Assembly (NCBI GenBank): GCA_000169115.1
Contig: AAVV01000012.1
Coordinates: 1-64,000 of the forward strand
DNA from: a marine gamma proteobacterium HTCC2080
Lineage (GTDB): Bacteria > Pseudomonadota > Gammaproteobacteria > Pseudomonadales > Halieaceae
Direction: 5' to 3'
DNA: 64,000 nt
The notes below the pieces were generated by a model. It searched no databases and was not told the origin of the DNA. It worked only from the letters and a program-made list of their open reading frames with translations. Numbering within the stretch: the first letter of the stretch is position 1; each line of letters opens with the position of its first letter. Position numbers and translations under genes: made by a program. Positions 1 to 9,686 of the stretch are shown in pieces.

Positions 1-545
1 ATGACGTGCGTCATAAAACCCAAAGCCGTTTGGGGACACGATCCCAGACCGTGAGCGGAAAAACCCAGCATCACCGTTTGTGTAAACATGCCCAAGTCGC
101 AGGCCTCTCTCAAGCCAAAGTCTTTAGGCATAGTGAAAAAGGCAACGCCTGGCGCATTGAAAAATCGAAAGTTGTTGAGAAACCAGGCCTGTCGCTCCGT
201 TTTCTGCTCTCTTGGAATGCCAAGCGCGTCATATAACGCTTTGGCAGAGGCATACTGGCGGTCACGGAAAACACCCTCATATTTGCCATCGTAGGGATGA
301 TCTACGGCAATGTCTCCGGCCATAAAACGCCGAGGAAGCTCTTCCCGTAGCGCCTCCAAGGTGGCACCCGTTGCAACATGAACGTACCAAGGCTGGGTAT
401 TGCAGTTACTGGGCGCCTGTATCGCAGTCTCAAAAATAGTTTTTAACAGTTCAGTGGCTACGGGTTGATCGGTGAATGCACGAATCGAGCGCCGCGCTTT
501 TGCAACCTCACTAAATTGCTCTCCAAGATTTAAAGGTGCCGTCAT
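1..545 (-). CDS. Nitroreductase family protein (C-terminus cut by window edge)
   Basis: An open reading frame runs leftward from an ATG at 545 and leaves the window, so about 181 residues are visible. The N-terminus carries the nitroreductase FMN-site signature RRSIRAF (around residues 18-24), then APSNCNTQPW (around 45-54). Further on, DLGMFTQTVMLGFSAHGLGSC matches the conserved helix and dimer region of the family. These are FMN-dependent NAD(P)H oxidoreductases acting on nitro-aromatics, quinones or enones; the substrate cannot be told here. A good AGGAG lies six bases before the ATG. The CofD-like gene ends 42 bases upstream on the same strand, so co-transcription is possible. Confidence 0.85.
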   Translation of the reverse strand, partial: MTAPLNLGEQFSEVAKARRSIRAFTDQPVATELLKTIFETAIQAPSNCNTQPWYVHVATGATLEALREELPRRFMAGDIAVDHPYDGKYEGVFRDRQYASAKALYDALGIPREQKTERQAWFLNNFRFFNAPGVAFFTMPKDFGLREACDLGMFTQTVMLGFSAHGLGSCPQTALGFMTHV

Positions 546-587
546 CGTTAACTCCTACCATGGGGCCGAATAATCATGCTATCGCTG

Positions 588-1790
588 TTACGTCAGCGAA
601 ACTAAAACCTGTGCCAATCGCTCGTCGTCGTAATAAGGAGCGCTTTGGGATGTTACGAGAGGCAGCTCCAGTAACTCGACACCTAGACTCTCCAGCAACT
701 CAAGATCGAGTTCATAGGGGTACCGCGAGCGATCGCTATCGATGACCACGTAATTTAAAAGATCCGAGACCGGCTTGTCACCACTGCAATGCCGCAGCTG
801 TCTAATTAAAGCCTGAATCGTCGCCGAAAAGTTCATTCCCAACTGCTCCGGATCAACACCAAGATTAGGGATAAATACCTTAGGGCAAGGCGCCTTCCCC
901 ACCGCATCAGCCACCCCATCAGGCAGTAAGTTAGCAATAAGGCTAGAGTAAAAACTACCCGGCGCGTAACAAATAATATTGGCTTCTGTGATCAGCTGAC
1001 TGTTTTCTCGATTGACCAGAGCAGTGACTGGATCAGGCTCAAGAGCGCTTCGACTGAGAAAAATTGAACTGACGGGAGACAATATGTCGGGAGACTCCTT
1101 TCCCGTTAACAAATGCTGACCGATAAATGTGTGACCGTTGTCCAAATGCACGCCCAAGTGCAAGGGATCATCGACAATAGCGCGGACGGTGCCACGAATA
1201 TTGATCAGCGCTGAAAAGCGGTTGAGGCTGGCGCTCATATCATTGCCGCTAGCGAGATACCCACCTGCAAGCACCAAATTACCCACCGAGGCCATGTGCA
1301 AGTCAAAGCCAGTAGGGAGCCGTTTGCAAAGCGTAGCGAGTTGGCTAGTGATATCGTTACGCGTCCCAGATGGAACAGCACACATCAGCTCATGTTGACC
1401 TGAGATAATCTCGGTCAGCTCTCGGTGTAAAGCCTCGTTGCTTTTATGCTCTGAAAGCCGATGCCGCAAAAGCTGACAGAGCTCGCGTTGATTCGGAGCC
1501 GATTGATCTGCCAGCGCTAACAGACGCTGGCGCAAGTCACCCACTCCCGGCATATCAAATGCCTGGCGCAGAGCAGCAGAGCTACCACCACTGTCAAATG
1601 GCGTGATTAGATGAATGCTGTTGTGAGTGTAGACCGTAAGGTGCTGACTTAGACCGTTGAAGGCTGAACCACCGCTGAAAAATAGCACTCGTGGACCATG
1701 CTCGGGAGCCCCAAGACAATTATTTATCTTGACGGAATCCGGCATTACATCAGGAGCTTTGAAGGGCTCTGTTGAGCGGGTCTGCAACAT
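588..1790 (-). CDS. CofD/YvcK-like family protein
   Basis: A protein of about 400 residues of the 2-phospho-L-lactate transferase (CofD)/YvcK superfamily. The N-terminal nucleotide loop is FFSGGSAFNGLS (around 37-48). It is followed by the family hallmark FDSGGSSAALR, a GDLRQRLLALAD stretch, and later YAPGSFYSSLIANLLP, which corresponds to the GPGSLYTS segment of YvcK. CofD builds coenzyme F420; YvcK controls cell-wall and carbon metabolism. No F420 genes are in this window, so a CofD transferase role is not supported by context. Some proteobacterial relatives belong to the so-called GAK system with kinase and ATP-grasp partners; no such partner is adjacent. The ATG at 1790 has no strong ribosome site, and an internal start near 1745 is possible. 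Confidence 0.75.
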   Translation of the reverse strand: MLQTRSTEPFKAPDVMPDSVKINNCLGAPEHGPRVLFFSGGSAFNGLSQHLTVYTHNSIHLITPFDSGGSSAALRQAFDMPGVGDLRQRLLALADQSAPNQRELCQLLRHRLSEHKSNEALHRELTEIISGQHELMCAVPSGTRNDITSQLATLCKRLPTGFDLHMASVGNLVLAGGYLASGNDMSASLNRFSALINIRGTVRAIVDDPLHLGVHLDNGHTFIGQHLLTGKESPDILSPVSSIFLSRSALEPDPVTALVNRENSQLITEANIICYAPGSFYSSLIANLLPDGVADAVGKAPCPKVFIPNLGVDPEQLGMNFSATIQALIRQLRHCSGDKPVSDLLNYVVIDSDRSRYPYELDLELLESLGVELLELPLVTSQSAPYYDDERLAQVLVSLT

Positions 1791-2027
1791 GAACCGCAGT
1801 GTCCGTGCTGGCTAAGCAACAGGCAAGCCTAAAGCCACGCCTATAACGGGCATTATTTCCGTGACGTCGCTGAATCAATCGTGCACCACCTCCCTCTTGT
1901 CTTTGGACAGTAACCGCATCCTCAAGGGTGATATCCATCACGGTTTTGGGTATAGTTTTCTGAGGCTTACTACTTTAAGTTTGGCCTAAAAAATATCTTA
2001 AGACTTCAAACCGCATAGGCAATCACG

Positions 2028-2288
2028 ATGACACAAGGGAGCGAAAGCCTCGAAGAATCTTGTAAGCGCGGGCTAAAAGCAGAGGTTCCTTTTGGCTATG
2101 AAGCGCTGCTAACCGACGGCCAGCGTCAACGCTTGGACGATTGTCGCCAGCTCGGTTGGGAACTGCAGTTTATTCGGCGATCGCTGGCTAACTGCCCCAC
2201 AGTAATAGTGCGAGACACGCGGGAGCGCCAGAGTTGGCGTATATGCGACGACGGGACCCTAGCGCCCTTTGAAGGGAATCGAGGCTAG
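2028..2288 (+). CDS. Conserved small hypothetical protein
   Basis: A protein of 86 residues with no signal peptide or membrane segment. The central stretch LTDGQRQRLDDCRQLGWELQFIRR followed by a short strand and SWRICDDGTL resembles small conserved proteins of unknown function in Pseudomonas-like bacteria. That recognition is from memory of the sequence pattern and was not searched. It is rich in charged residues and likely cytosolic. It stands alone between two minus-strand genes and converges on the MOSC gene with a 21-base gap. No function is proposed. Confidence 0.6.
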   Translation: MTQGSESLEESCKRGLKAEVPFGYEALLTDGQRQRLDDCRQLGWELQFIRRSLANCPTVIVRDTRERQSWRICDDGTLAPFEGNRG

Positions 2289-2309
2289 CAACCAGAGTTT
2301 TGACGCCGC

Positions 2310-3149
2310 TCAAATCACTTCAAGGGTTTGGCCTAGCTTTAGTGTTCCGGCCGTCACCACCTTAGCGTAAACACCTAAATTACCCTCTGCTTCTTTCACT
2401 AAATGTCGCATAATCGAGGTATCCCTCGGTAAATCACTCGTTGCATGGGTTGTCATGGAGCAACGCGGACACGTGCCCACAATTTCCAACACAACATCAC
2501 CAATACGCAGCTGCTTACCAATCCATGTCTGCTCGGGAAATGGCGATGTATCGTCAACCGCGTCTACCAATAGGTTCGGCCTAAACCGTCGAGCATCAAA
2601 CTGCCCTTTTGGATGGCGCTTTGCCAACGTCGCCATAGACTGGTACGTCATCACTAAGATGGGGAAAGCATCAAAGTAGGTGCCTGGCGGCGATTCAAAC
2701 TCAAGCACCTCGGCAAACATCGTCAAGTCAGGGATAGGCTCATCGGGAAGGCGTCCAAATACTGACCTCAGCTCCTGCTCAAAATCTTCGTCGTCGGGTG
2801 CTCCGCGACGGTAATGGTCTAAATTTTCCGCGGGTAGTAGCGGCCAGAGCGTTACAGGATGGTCGAGCTTTTCAGACAACCAACGATGTACCTCGTCACT
2901 ACTCGCAGCACAGGTGTCGCCATCGGGAGCCGTGATCATTGGCGCAGAACCCGTTCCGGTAGCAGCACTGAACATCATCAACTGGGGCAGTTTTTTGCCG
3001 CCCCGAATTCCCCCACGCTGCTCATCGCGAGTCGCCCAAATACGATCACCCGGCATTCCTTTCTCCCCGACAGCAGTCTCCGATAAGGATTCCCCCAACA
3101 TAGATTTCACGGGGTAGCGCAGCAGTTCACGAAGATGCAGGGACGGCAT
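2310..3149 (-). CDS. MOSC-domain protein (YcbX/mARC type)
   Basis: About 279 residues with the two-part MOSC layout: an N-terminal beta-barrel domain starting LRELLRYPVKSMLGE, then the C-terminal MOSC sulfurase-fold domain with RRFRPNLLVD and a CPRCSMTT motif whose cysteine would bind the molybdenum cofactor in mARC/YcbX relatives. Those relatives reduce N-hydroxylated compounds using Moco and an electron donor. E. coli YcbX carries a C-terminal ferredoxin domain; this protein ends right after MOSC, so it needs a separate reductase. I chose the ATG at 3149 because GGAG lies nine bases before it; the longer reading starts with TTG at 3164. Confidence 0.85.
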   Translation of the reverse strand: MPSLHLRELLRYPVKSMLGESLSETAVGEKGMPGDRIWATRDEQRGGIRGGKKLPQLMMFSAATGTGSAPMITAPDGDTCAASSDEVHRWLSEKLDHPVTLWPLLPAENLDHYRRGAPDDEDFEQELRSVFGRLPDEPIPDLTMFAEVLEFESPPGTYFDAFPILVMTYQSMATLAKRHPKGQFDARRFRPNLLVDAVDDTSPFPEQTWIGKQLRIGDVVLEIVGTCPRCSMTTHATSDLPRDTSIMRHLVKEAEGNLGVYAKVVTAGTLKLGQTLEVI

Positions 3150-3544
3150 AAAGATAAGCTCCAAAAGGTCTGATAGGCATCATAAACGGATGGAAGCCAT
3201 TGATGTAGGGCCATTTATGACGACTCTGCAGTGCTGTGCTGGTAACTTTGGCCATTAACCTCGATTGGACATCTCAAAGCCATGGCGCCGTAACCTTCAG
3301 CAGGATTGCCAAAAATTTGCGGGTGCCCCACTAAAAAAACCTTCTAGCGATTTGAACACCCCGGTGATAAACAAAGCCTTTGATAACACCTGAGAACGCT
3401 ATCAATGCCCAAGAACTTCAGCTTAATGCGCTTTCGGCAATCCACGAGCGCACTCTGCTAGATAACGGCTTGCTCTACCTTGCGTGTGTGGCCATGATCA
3501 TAGCTCAGGCAAATCGCCAAAAAACTCATCAGGAGCCTGTTTTA
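3150..3544. other. Divergent intergenic region
   Basis: This holds the start regions of the minus-strand MOSC gene and the plus-strand oxygenase. An in-frame upstream extension of the oxygenase begins at 3380, but its 55 residues look unlike the family. No clear promoter or operator was recognised. Confidence 0.4.
3531..3535 (+). promoter_or_regulatory. Ribosome binding site deciding the oxygenase start
   Basis: AGGAG sits nine bases before the ATG at 3545. This supports the internal start rather than the upstream one at 3380. Confidence 0.65.
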
Positions 3545-4429
3545 ATGCCTATCATTACACTAGAGCCCTCAGCAGAGGCCGCAACAGCGAGTGAAGTGCT
3601 GCGTCGCGATGGCGCGGTGATTATCAAAAACCTCGCCGAGCCTGAACTCATCAATGCTGTGAGCGCAGAATTAAAGGATGAGTTTGATGCAGACCGAGGA
3701 ACCGAACACTCGGGTTTTGATGGTTCTTTGACCTTGCGCTGCTCTGCGTCGCTGCTACGAGCTGCACCAAGCGCAGCCCACCTGATGGACCATGACATGC
3801 TGATTGCCATTGCAGACGCCATACTGCTGCCCCATTGCGCCACCTATCAACTGGGGAGCATGACCGGCATTGAAATCCACCCCGGTGAAAAGGCCCAACC
3901 TCTACATCGTGATGACTCGCTATACCCCATTGAAATATCAGGACTGGAACTTCAAATCGGCGTTATGTGGGCGTTGGATGATTTTACTGAAGAAAATGGT
4001 GGCACACGCGTGGTGCCTAATAGCCACCGCTTTATGCGGTCTTGGCATTTGCCCGACCTTTCAGCGTGGGAGTCTACAGTGATGCCGGCGGGCTCTGCGC
4101 TGTTCTATCTGGGATCTACCTGGCACGGCGGCGGCGCCAATAACAGCACCGCACCCCGGGCCGGCTTAATTAACACCTACTCACTTGGCTGGTTGCGACA
4201 AGAGTCAAACCACTACCTCGAATTGCCTTCTAGTACCGCCATGCAATTTACCCCTCGTCAGCGTGCACTGCTGGGTTACACGGCCCATGGGTGCGGTGAC
4301 GATAGCATTGGAAAATACGATGGTGATGACTGTCCTGCCTGGCTTGATACTCCACCAGAACCTGCTTGGCGTGACGAACGTGGGCAAGTTGGAACCGCAG
4401 AGAATGTGCAAGCTCAAACCGGCGACTAG
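3545..4429 (+). CDS. Phytanoyl-CoA dioxygenase (PhyH) family protein
   Basis: About 294 residues of a non-haem Fe(II)/2-oxoglutarate oxygenase. The iron facial triad is visible: LHRDD gives the HxD pair, and STWHGGG gives the distal histidine, followed about ten residues later by APRAG whose arginine would bind 2-oxoglutarate. The conserved GVMWALDDFTEENGGTRVVP stretch is typical of PhyH proteins, which hydroxylate CoA esters or many small molecules; the substrate is unknown. The gene ends sharing the bases CTAG with the stop of the convergent permease. Start chosen from the AGGAG at 3531-3535; the reading frame stays open back to 3380. Confidence 0.85.
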   Translation: MPIITLEPSAEAATASEVLRRDGAVIIKNLAEPELINAVSAELKDEFDADRGTEHSGFDGSLTLRCSASLLRAAPSAAHLMDHDMLIAIADAILLPHCATYQLGSMTGIEIHPGEKAQPLHRDDSLYPIEISGLELQIGVMWALDDFTEENGGTRVVPNSHRFMRSWHLPDLSAWESTVMPAGSALFYLGSTWHGGGANNSTAPRAGLINTYSLGWLRQESNHYLELPSSTAMQFTPRQRALLGYTAHGCGDDSIGKYDGDDCPAWLDTPPEPAWRDERGQVGTAENVQAQTGD

Positions 4430-5775
4430 GGGTCGTGCTGCTGCCGTGTGAGATAACGATAGACCGGCCAAGCCACTAGTATCATCGCGAGGGCATAGAG
4501 GGCGGTCTGCCGCTCTGCGTAGGCCTGAAACGCTGTAATAACCGACCAGCCCAGCAAACATAAATACGTGCTGTAGGGGTGCGCCCAGGCAAGATAGGGG
4601 CGATCCACATTGGGCTCTGCTTTCTTCAAAATTAAAACCCCAACAATGAGCGCCAAATACAGCGGCACATAGAAAAATATCGATAACAGCAGCAGAAAAT
4701 CGAAGCCGCCAACCATAATTAGAACGACCACGAGCAACCAGGTGATGAGCACAGCAAAAACCGGATTACCTCCTCGACCCTGTTTGCCTACCTGCTTAGA
4801 TGCAAGACCATCAACGGCGAGTGCCTGTAATATTCTTGGCCCACTCATGTATTCTAAATTTTGATGACTTAGCAGAATGAGAATGGCAGCTACAACAATT
4901 AGATCCCCCGCCAGAGGAAAGTTGACGAACTCTAATGCTGTTGCCAGTGCTAACTCACTGCCCGCGAGAGGCGTTAACCCCGTGCTATGCACTAGGGCGA
5001 AATTAATCAGCATGTATAGGCCGATCACAACTACCAGCCCCTTAATACTCGCTCGCGCAGCCGCACCGGCTCCTCCTTGTATTTCACCGTTGAAATACGA
5101 AGCGTAAATCCAGCCGTCGTAAGTAAAAATGATAGCCGCTACGACAATGCTCCACTTACTGAGCGGAGTGTCTGAAGGCTGCCACAAGATTGTCTCTACG
5201 CCAGCAGCGGGGGCCACAAGTAATGCCAGTGACAGCGCGACAATGATGAGGCCAATCGCAGAGGTTGCGCCTTCCTGAATAATGGCACCGAAGGAAATTC
5301 CCCTGAGTTGAATAGCCGCAAATACAGACGTCACTACAATCGCTAGCAACACGCGCCATTCTTCAGCTTGCGGGATCAATATGGCGATAAAGGTCACAAT
5401 CACTACCGCCTTCAAAGCGAGATCTGCCGCAAAACTCAACCAATCGATCCAGCCTAAAACGAAGCCTGCAAAGGGGCCGTAAGCACGGCGCACCAAAGCA
5501 TAAGTGCCACCCGAGCGGGGTGTCATACCCAGCAATTCAGCCACAACCGAAGTGGTCAGCAAGACAAAAAGGCCAGAAAAAAACCACAACCCCAGATACA
5601 ACTTTGGCTCGGGAATCGCTTGGGCGATTTCCCCGGGCCCCCGTAAAATCCCCAAACCAATGACACCGCCGACCGTAACGGCTAGAACAAAACGAGAGGG
5701 AAGCTTTCTCTCTGCAGTGCTATCGCTCACAGAAAAACCGGCATTTACGGCGTGCTCTAGTTCAATGAAACCCAA
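4426..5775 (-). CDS. APC-family amino acid permease
   Basis: 449 residues with about twelve hydrophobic segments. The first helix contains VGGVIGLGILRGPGEIA, the glycine-rich unwound helix that binds substrate in the APC superfamily. The SGGTYALVRRAYGPFAGFVLGW motif of TM3 follows. It is therefore an inner-membrane secondary transporter of amino acids or related amines; specificity cannot be read. The apparent start is TTG at 5775 without a clear ribosome site; a GTG at 5730 is an alternative that still leaves TM1 intact. Stop codons of this gene and the oxygenase overlap. Confidence 0.85.
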   Translation of the reverse strand: MGFIELEHAVNAGFSVSDSTAERKLPSRFVLAVTVGGVIGLGILRGPGEIAQAIPEPKLYLGLWFFSGLFVLLTTSVVAELLGMTPRSGGTYALVRRAYGPFAGFVLGWIDWLSFAADLALKAVVIVTFIAILIPQAEEWRVLLAIVVTSVFAAIQLRGISFGAIIQEGATSAIGLIIVALSLALLVAPAAGVETILWQPSDTPLSKWSIVVAAIIFTYDGWIYASYFNGEIQGGAGAAARASIKGLVVVIGLYMLINFALVHSTGLTPLAGSELALATALEFVNFPLAGDLIVVAAILILLSHQNLEYMSGPRILQALAVDGLASKQVGKQGRGGNPVFAVLITWLLVVVLIMVGGFDFLLLLSIFFYVPLYLALIVGVLILKKAEPNVDRPYLAWAHPYSTYLCLLGWSVITAFQAYAERQTALYALAMILVAWPVYRYLTRQQHDP

Positions 5776-5813
5776 CCATAGAATAAAAGCACGCGTCGCG
5801 TCGCGGTATTTAT

Positions 5814-6674
5814 TTAAGCATCGGGTTCATCGGCGCTGCGAATTCTCGCCTGACGTTCTTCCTCTTCTTCAAAAGCTGCTTTGATTTCCAGCAAGACGCT
5901 ATCAACGTCGGCCGACGTTTGGTCATCTTCAAAGTAGCCCGTCAATTGACTCTCTGAATGCAACTCACCGTCCTCATACAGTGCCCACATTTCTTTAGCG
6001 TATTGCGTCTCGAGTAGCTCTGGCGCTGAAAGTCCATAGTAGGCGGTCATATTGTTCACATCGCGCTCTAACATAGATTTTGCGTGGTTGTTCGCCGCTG
6101 CATCTACCGCCTGAGGAAGATCGATGATGACAGGCCCATAGTCGTCGACCAAGACATTGAACTCAGACAGGTCACCATGCACCAAGCCTGCACACAGCAT
6201 TTTAACCACGTAGCCCATCATGACCTCATGATCCTCAAGCGCTTGCTCTCGGGTTAGCACTACGTCATTGAGACGCGGCGCTACTTCGCCATCCTCCGTA
6301 GTGACAAGCTCCATGAGTAAGACACCGTCAAAGCAACCGTATGGCGTAGGCACACGAACTCCAGCACGGTCTAGTTTATACAGAGCATCAACCTCCGCAT
6401 TGTGCCAAGCCTCTTCCTGCTGCTTGCGCCCGTACTTTGAACGCTTTTCCATCGCTCGCTGGCGGCGACTATTGCGACCCTTGCGCCCTTCCTGATACTC
6501 GACCGCCTGTTTAAAGCTACGCTTTGCCGCTTCTTTATAGACTTTAGCGCAGCGAATTTCTCGACCACAGCGCACAACATAGACCGTGGCTTCTTTGCCA
6601 CTCATTAGCTGGCGCAGCACTTCATCGACAACCCCATCTTCGACCAGGGGGATAATGCGTTTAGGGATTTTCAT
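5814..6674 (-). CDS. RIO-type serine protein kinase
   Basis: About 286 residues with the RIO kinase core. SGKEATVY is the RIO version of the P-loop, CAKVYK carries the ATP-anchoring lysine, LVHGDLSEFNVLV is the catalytic loop with Asp and Asn, and IIDLPQAVD carries the metal-binding aspartate. A very basic insert rich in RRQR and KRSKYGRK lies after the lysine, as in RIO1 proteins. The C-terminal tail is acidic (EEEEER). Archaeal and eukaryotic RIO kinases act in small-ribosomal-subunit maturation; the role of the bacterial members is poorly known. I prefer ATG at 6674; an in-frame TTG lies at 6695. It lies 38 bases upstream of the permease on the same strand. Confidence 0.9.
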   Translation of the reverse strand: MKIPKRIIPLVEDGVVDEVLRQLMSGKEATVYVVRCGREIRCAKVYKEAAKRSFKQAVEYQEGRKGRNSRRQRAMEKRSKYGRKQQEEAWHNAEVDALYKLDRAGVRVPTPYGCFDGVLLMELVTTEDGEVAPRLNDVVLTREQALEDHEVMMGYVVKMLCAGLVHGDLSEFNVLVDDYGPVIIDLPQAVDAAANNHAKSMLERDVNNMTAYYGLSAPELLETQYAKEMWALYEDGELHSESQLTGYFEDDQTSADVDSVLLEIKAAFEEEEERQARIRSADEPDA

Positions 6675-7389
6675 GAGTCGGTTAGGCAACGCCAAAAATT
6701 AGTGATCACTGCATCGCCGGCTACACCGACGGATTATTAGTTTGAGTAACGCCACAAGCACTGAGATATGCAAATATCAACTCATCATCGCCCAGCTGTT
6801 CATCGGGCAATGAAACACTCGCAGCCAGCTGTTAAAGCGCGAGATAACCCTCGGTTTGCTTTAGCCATGTTCACTGCTTACCGAATGGAGTTTACAACAT
6901 AAATTGCAGAGCGCGTTGATACGTCGGAATAGACCCCCAACTGAGTTAGTGGCAGGGGTATTAAGGTGCCACAATGCTGAATAACGCCTCAAAATGTACC
7001 GCTATGATTCAGAAGGTGCGTTAACCATAACCGGGAGCACGGCAACTCCTCATCTTTGGGATTTCACCGCAGTAACTGCCGTCACAAAACTCCCATCGTT
7101 GTCGGTAGCCCAGTTCCCGGCTGGCAGCGTCACCGAATGCATGCGCGCTAGCACACTACCTAACCCTGCGTATTTGCATCCGTCCCAGAGTGCGACAAAC
7201 CGTTTTGCCGACTAATAGCCCCTAGAAACGTCGCAACTCGCAGTCGAGCAAAGCGCGATATAAATTAGTAAATCATGTCCAAACGAGCTGACAATCAACG
7301 ATACCTGCAACAAGAGGTCCACTGGCAAAGGTTACGATTGCGACTCTGCCACCTCTTACGTACTAACAGCACCTTCTCGACTCACGCCA
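6675..7389. other. Non-coding gap
   Basis: About 0.7 kb between the RIO kinase start and the stop of the acyl-CoA dehydrogenase. Short open frames at 6994-7215 and 7275-7508 have no family-like features. No RNA or repeat was recognised; a decayed gene is possible but unsupported. Confidence 0.4.
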
Positions 7390-9183
7390 TTAAAACGCTT
7401 CCACCTCTAACGACATCACGTTGTCCGCTCCCGAAAGTATGGCGGCCTCGCAAGTGCTGGTGCGCGGTAAAATGCGCTGATAATAAAAACGCGCGGTTTT
7501 TAGTTTAGCTTCATAAAACTCGCCTTCTGAGTTCTCCGCGGCCAGTGCAGCTCGTGCTTTAAAGGCTGCCTTTGCCCAAAAATAAGCAAGGCAGGAATAC
7601 CCCGAGAACATCAGGTAGTCGACTGAAGCCGCTCCCGCCTCATCGGCATTTTCCATCGCTTTAGTGCCAATGTGCAGCGTTAACTCGCCCCATTTTTTAT
7701 TGAGCGCCTGTAGTGGTTCAATAAACTCCTGCAGCTCTGCTACCTCTGCATTCTCCTTGCAAAAGTGATGTATTTCCCGAGTGAAGTTTTGCAGCAGCAC
7801 ACCGCCAGATCCCAGAACTTTTCGCCCAATAAAATCGAGCGCTTGTATACCCGTTGTGCCTTCATAGAGCATGCCAATACGCGCATCTCTAACATTTTGC
7901 TCTACGCCCCATTCTTTGATGTAGCCGTGACCGCCAAAGCATTGTAGTGCCAGATTTGCCGATTCAAATCCTGTTTCGGTAAGAAATGCCTTTGCAATTG
8001 GCGTCATAAAGGACAGCATGTCTTCCGCAGACTTTTTTTCCATCTCATCGGTAGTGCACTCGATGACATCGACTAGCTTGCCCGTGTAGGCGACCATCAT
8101 CCGTCCACCCTCCGAGAGGGCCTTTTGAGTGAGCAGCATGCGCCTGACATCGGGGTGTACGATAATGGGGTCTGCTGGGCCGTCGGGATTTTTGGGGCCG
8201 GTAACCGAACGCATCTGCAAGCGATCTTTGGCATAGGCCAATGACTTCTGATAACCCAATTCCATGTGGGCAATACCTTGCAACGCAGTCCCAATTCTTG
8301 CGGTATTCATAAATGTAAACATGGCCTGAAGACCTTGATTGGGCTCTCCTAATAAATATCCCCTCGCCCCATCAAAATTCATGACACAAGTGGCATTGCC
8401 GTGAATACCCATCTTGTGCTCGATAGATCCACAGCGAACGGTGTTTCGCTCACCCATGGAACCATCGTCGTTTACATTGAACTTTGGAATGATAAACAGT
8501 GAAATGCCTTTGACGCCAATAGGTGCGTCCGGGAGCCTTGCAAGCACAATATGGACAATATTTTCAGTGAGATCGTGTTCACCCGAAGAGATAAAAATCT
8601 TTGTTCCAGTAATCTGATAGCTTCCGTCCGCAGCAGCCTCCGCCTTGGTTCGCAGTAGCCCCAAATCGGTACCACAATGCGCTTCAGTTAAACACATTGT
8701 GCCTGTCCAAGTGCCTTCTACTAACGGGGTAAGGAAGCGCTGTTTTTGGCTCTCAGTACCATGCAGCTCGATGGTGTTTACGGCACCATGAGACAACCCC
8801 GGATACATTCCCCAAGACCAATTAGCGGTTCCTCGCATTTCTCCCAAAACTATAGATAGTGACTCAGGAAGTCCCTGCCCGCCGTATGCTGGCTCGTTTG
8901 CCAGCGCAGGCCAGCCAGCCTCGACGTATTGTCGATAAGCTTCTTTAAAGCCACTAGGGGTTGCAACTTCTCCGTCATTCCAGGTGCAGCCCTCCTTGTC
9001 ACCGACAGCATTGAGTGGCGACAAAATATTGCTGCAAAACTTATCAAACTCATTAAGGATAGTTGTAACCAGCTCGGCGCTAACGTCTTCATAACCAGAC
9101 AGCGACTGATAGTGTGCCTCGTAGTCGAACAGCTCAAACAAATTGAACTGGAGATCTCTTAAAGGCGCTTTGTAATCACTCAT
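7390..9183 (-). CDS. Acyl-CoA dehydrogenase, large (about 600 aa) type
   Basis: 597 residues, the size of the long acyl-CoA dehydrogenases that include DmdC-like enzymes. After an N-terminal helical extension come the mid-domain flavin motifs TGTMCLTEAHCGTDLG and TKIFISSGEHD, then YEGTTGIQALDFIGRKVL, where the glutamate of YEGTT is the usual catalytic base. An additional C-terminal helical domain follows. It oxidises an acyl-CoA to the enoyl-CoA, passing electrons to ETF. Chain length or a 3-methylmercaptopropionyl substrate cannot be decided. ATG at 9183 is preceded by AGGA eight bases away. A crotonase gene lies upstream on the same strand about 0.5 kb away. Confidence 0.9.
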   Translation of the reverse strand: MSDYKAPLRDLQFNLFELFDYEAHYQSLSGYEDVSAELVTTILNEFDKFCSNILSPLNAVGDKEGCTWNDGEVATPSGFKEAYRQYVEAGWPALANEPAYGGQGLPESLSIVLGEMRGTANWSWGMYPGLSHGAVNTIELHGTESQKQRFLTPLVEGTWTGTMCLTEAHCGTDLGLLRTKAEAAADGSYQITGTKIFISSGEHDLTENIVHIVLARLPDAPIGVKGISLFIIPKFNVNDDGSMGERNTVRCGSIEHKMGIHGNATCVMNFDGARGYLLGEPNQGLQAMFTFMNTARIGTALQGIAHMELGYQKSLAYAKDRLQMRSVTGPKNPDGPADPIIVHPDVRRMLLTQKALSEGGRMMVAYTGKLVDVIECTTDEMEKKSAEDMLSFMTPIAKAFLTETGFESANLALQCFGGHGYIKEWGVEQNVRDARIGMLYEGTTGIQALDFIGRKVLGSGGVLLQNFTREIHHFCKENAEVAELQEFIEPLQALNKKWGELTLHIGTKAMENADEAGAASVDYLMFSGYSCLAYFWAKAAFKARAALAAENSEGEFYEAKLKTARFYYQRILPRTSTCEAAILSGADNVMSLEVEAF

Positions 9184-9686
9184 TAACTTGTTCCTATTTT
9201 GTTAAATCAAATTATGACGAATCTGCATTTACACGCTGGTGCCATTTTTGAGAGACATTACGTCGTTTCCAAAGATCAGTACTGCTATCCCCGTGTCAGC
9301 TCGAAATTTGTGGTACTCGGGCCACATAAAGGAAGGCGACAGCAATTAAATTCGCGACTGGGTAGCGCTAGGCAACGTCACATAAGGCAGCAATAATACT
9401 TGCTTCGAATTCTTAAAAACATAAGGGGCAACGCAATTTTATCAGCGTAAAACCGTTCTGGCATTACAGGGAATCATTAACGGCCAAAACAACCGTTACG
9501 CATTCACCGCTCTCAAACACCCAACGCCGAAACTGCTGTGTAAATGGGCATAACTACCGGCTCCGAGGCAACTTATACACCCATGCTTTCGACTTCAAAC
9601 TAAAAAAGCACGCAGCGCACACACCAATGCTAAAACAATAACTCGTGCCTAAAGTATCGTATCGCGCCGCTGAGAGAACCGCGCCG
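9184..9686. other. Non-coding gap
   Basis: About 0.5 kb between two minus-strand fatty-acid genes. Its length suggests that each has its own promoter. No gene, repeat or clear terminator was seen. Confidence 0.4.

Noticed and set aside
1750-1941. 63-codon minus frame overlapping the CofD-like start
   Set aside because: It overlaps the start of the stronger gene, has a low-complexity Arg/Gly-rich sequence and shows no family motif.
4426-4429. Shared CTAG stop of two convergent genes
   Set aside because: CTAG is a palindrome, so both strands read TAG. This is a common accident of tight convergence.
6994-7215. 73-codon plus frame in the 6.7-7.4 kb gap
   Set aside because: No ribosome site or protein-like motif. 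Probably chance.
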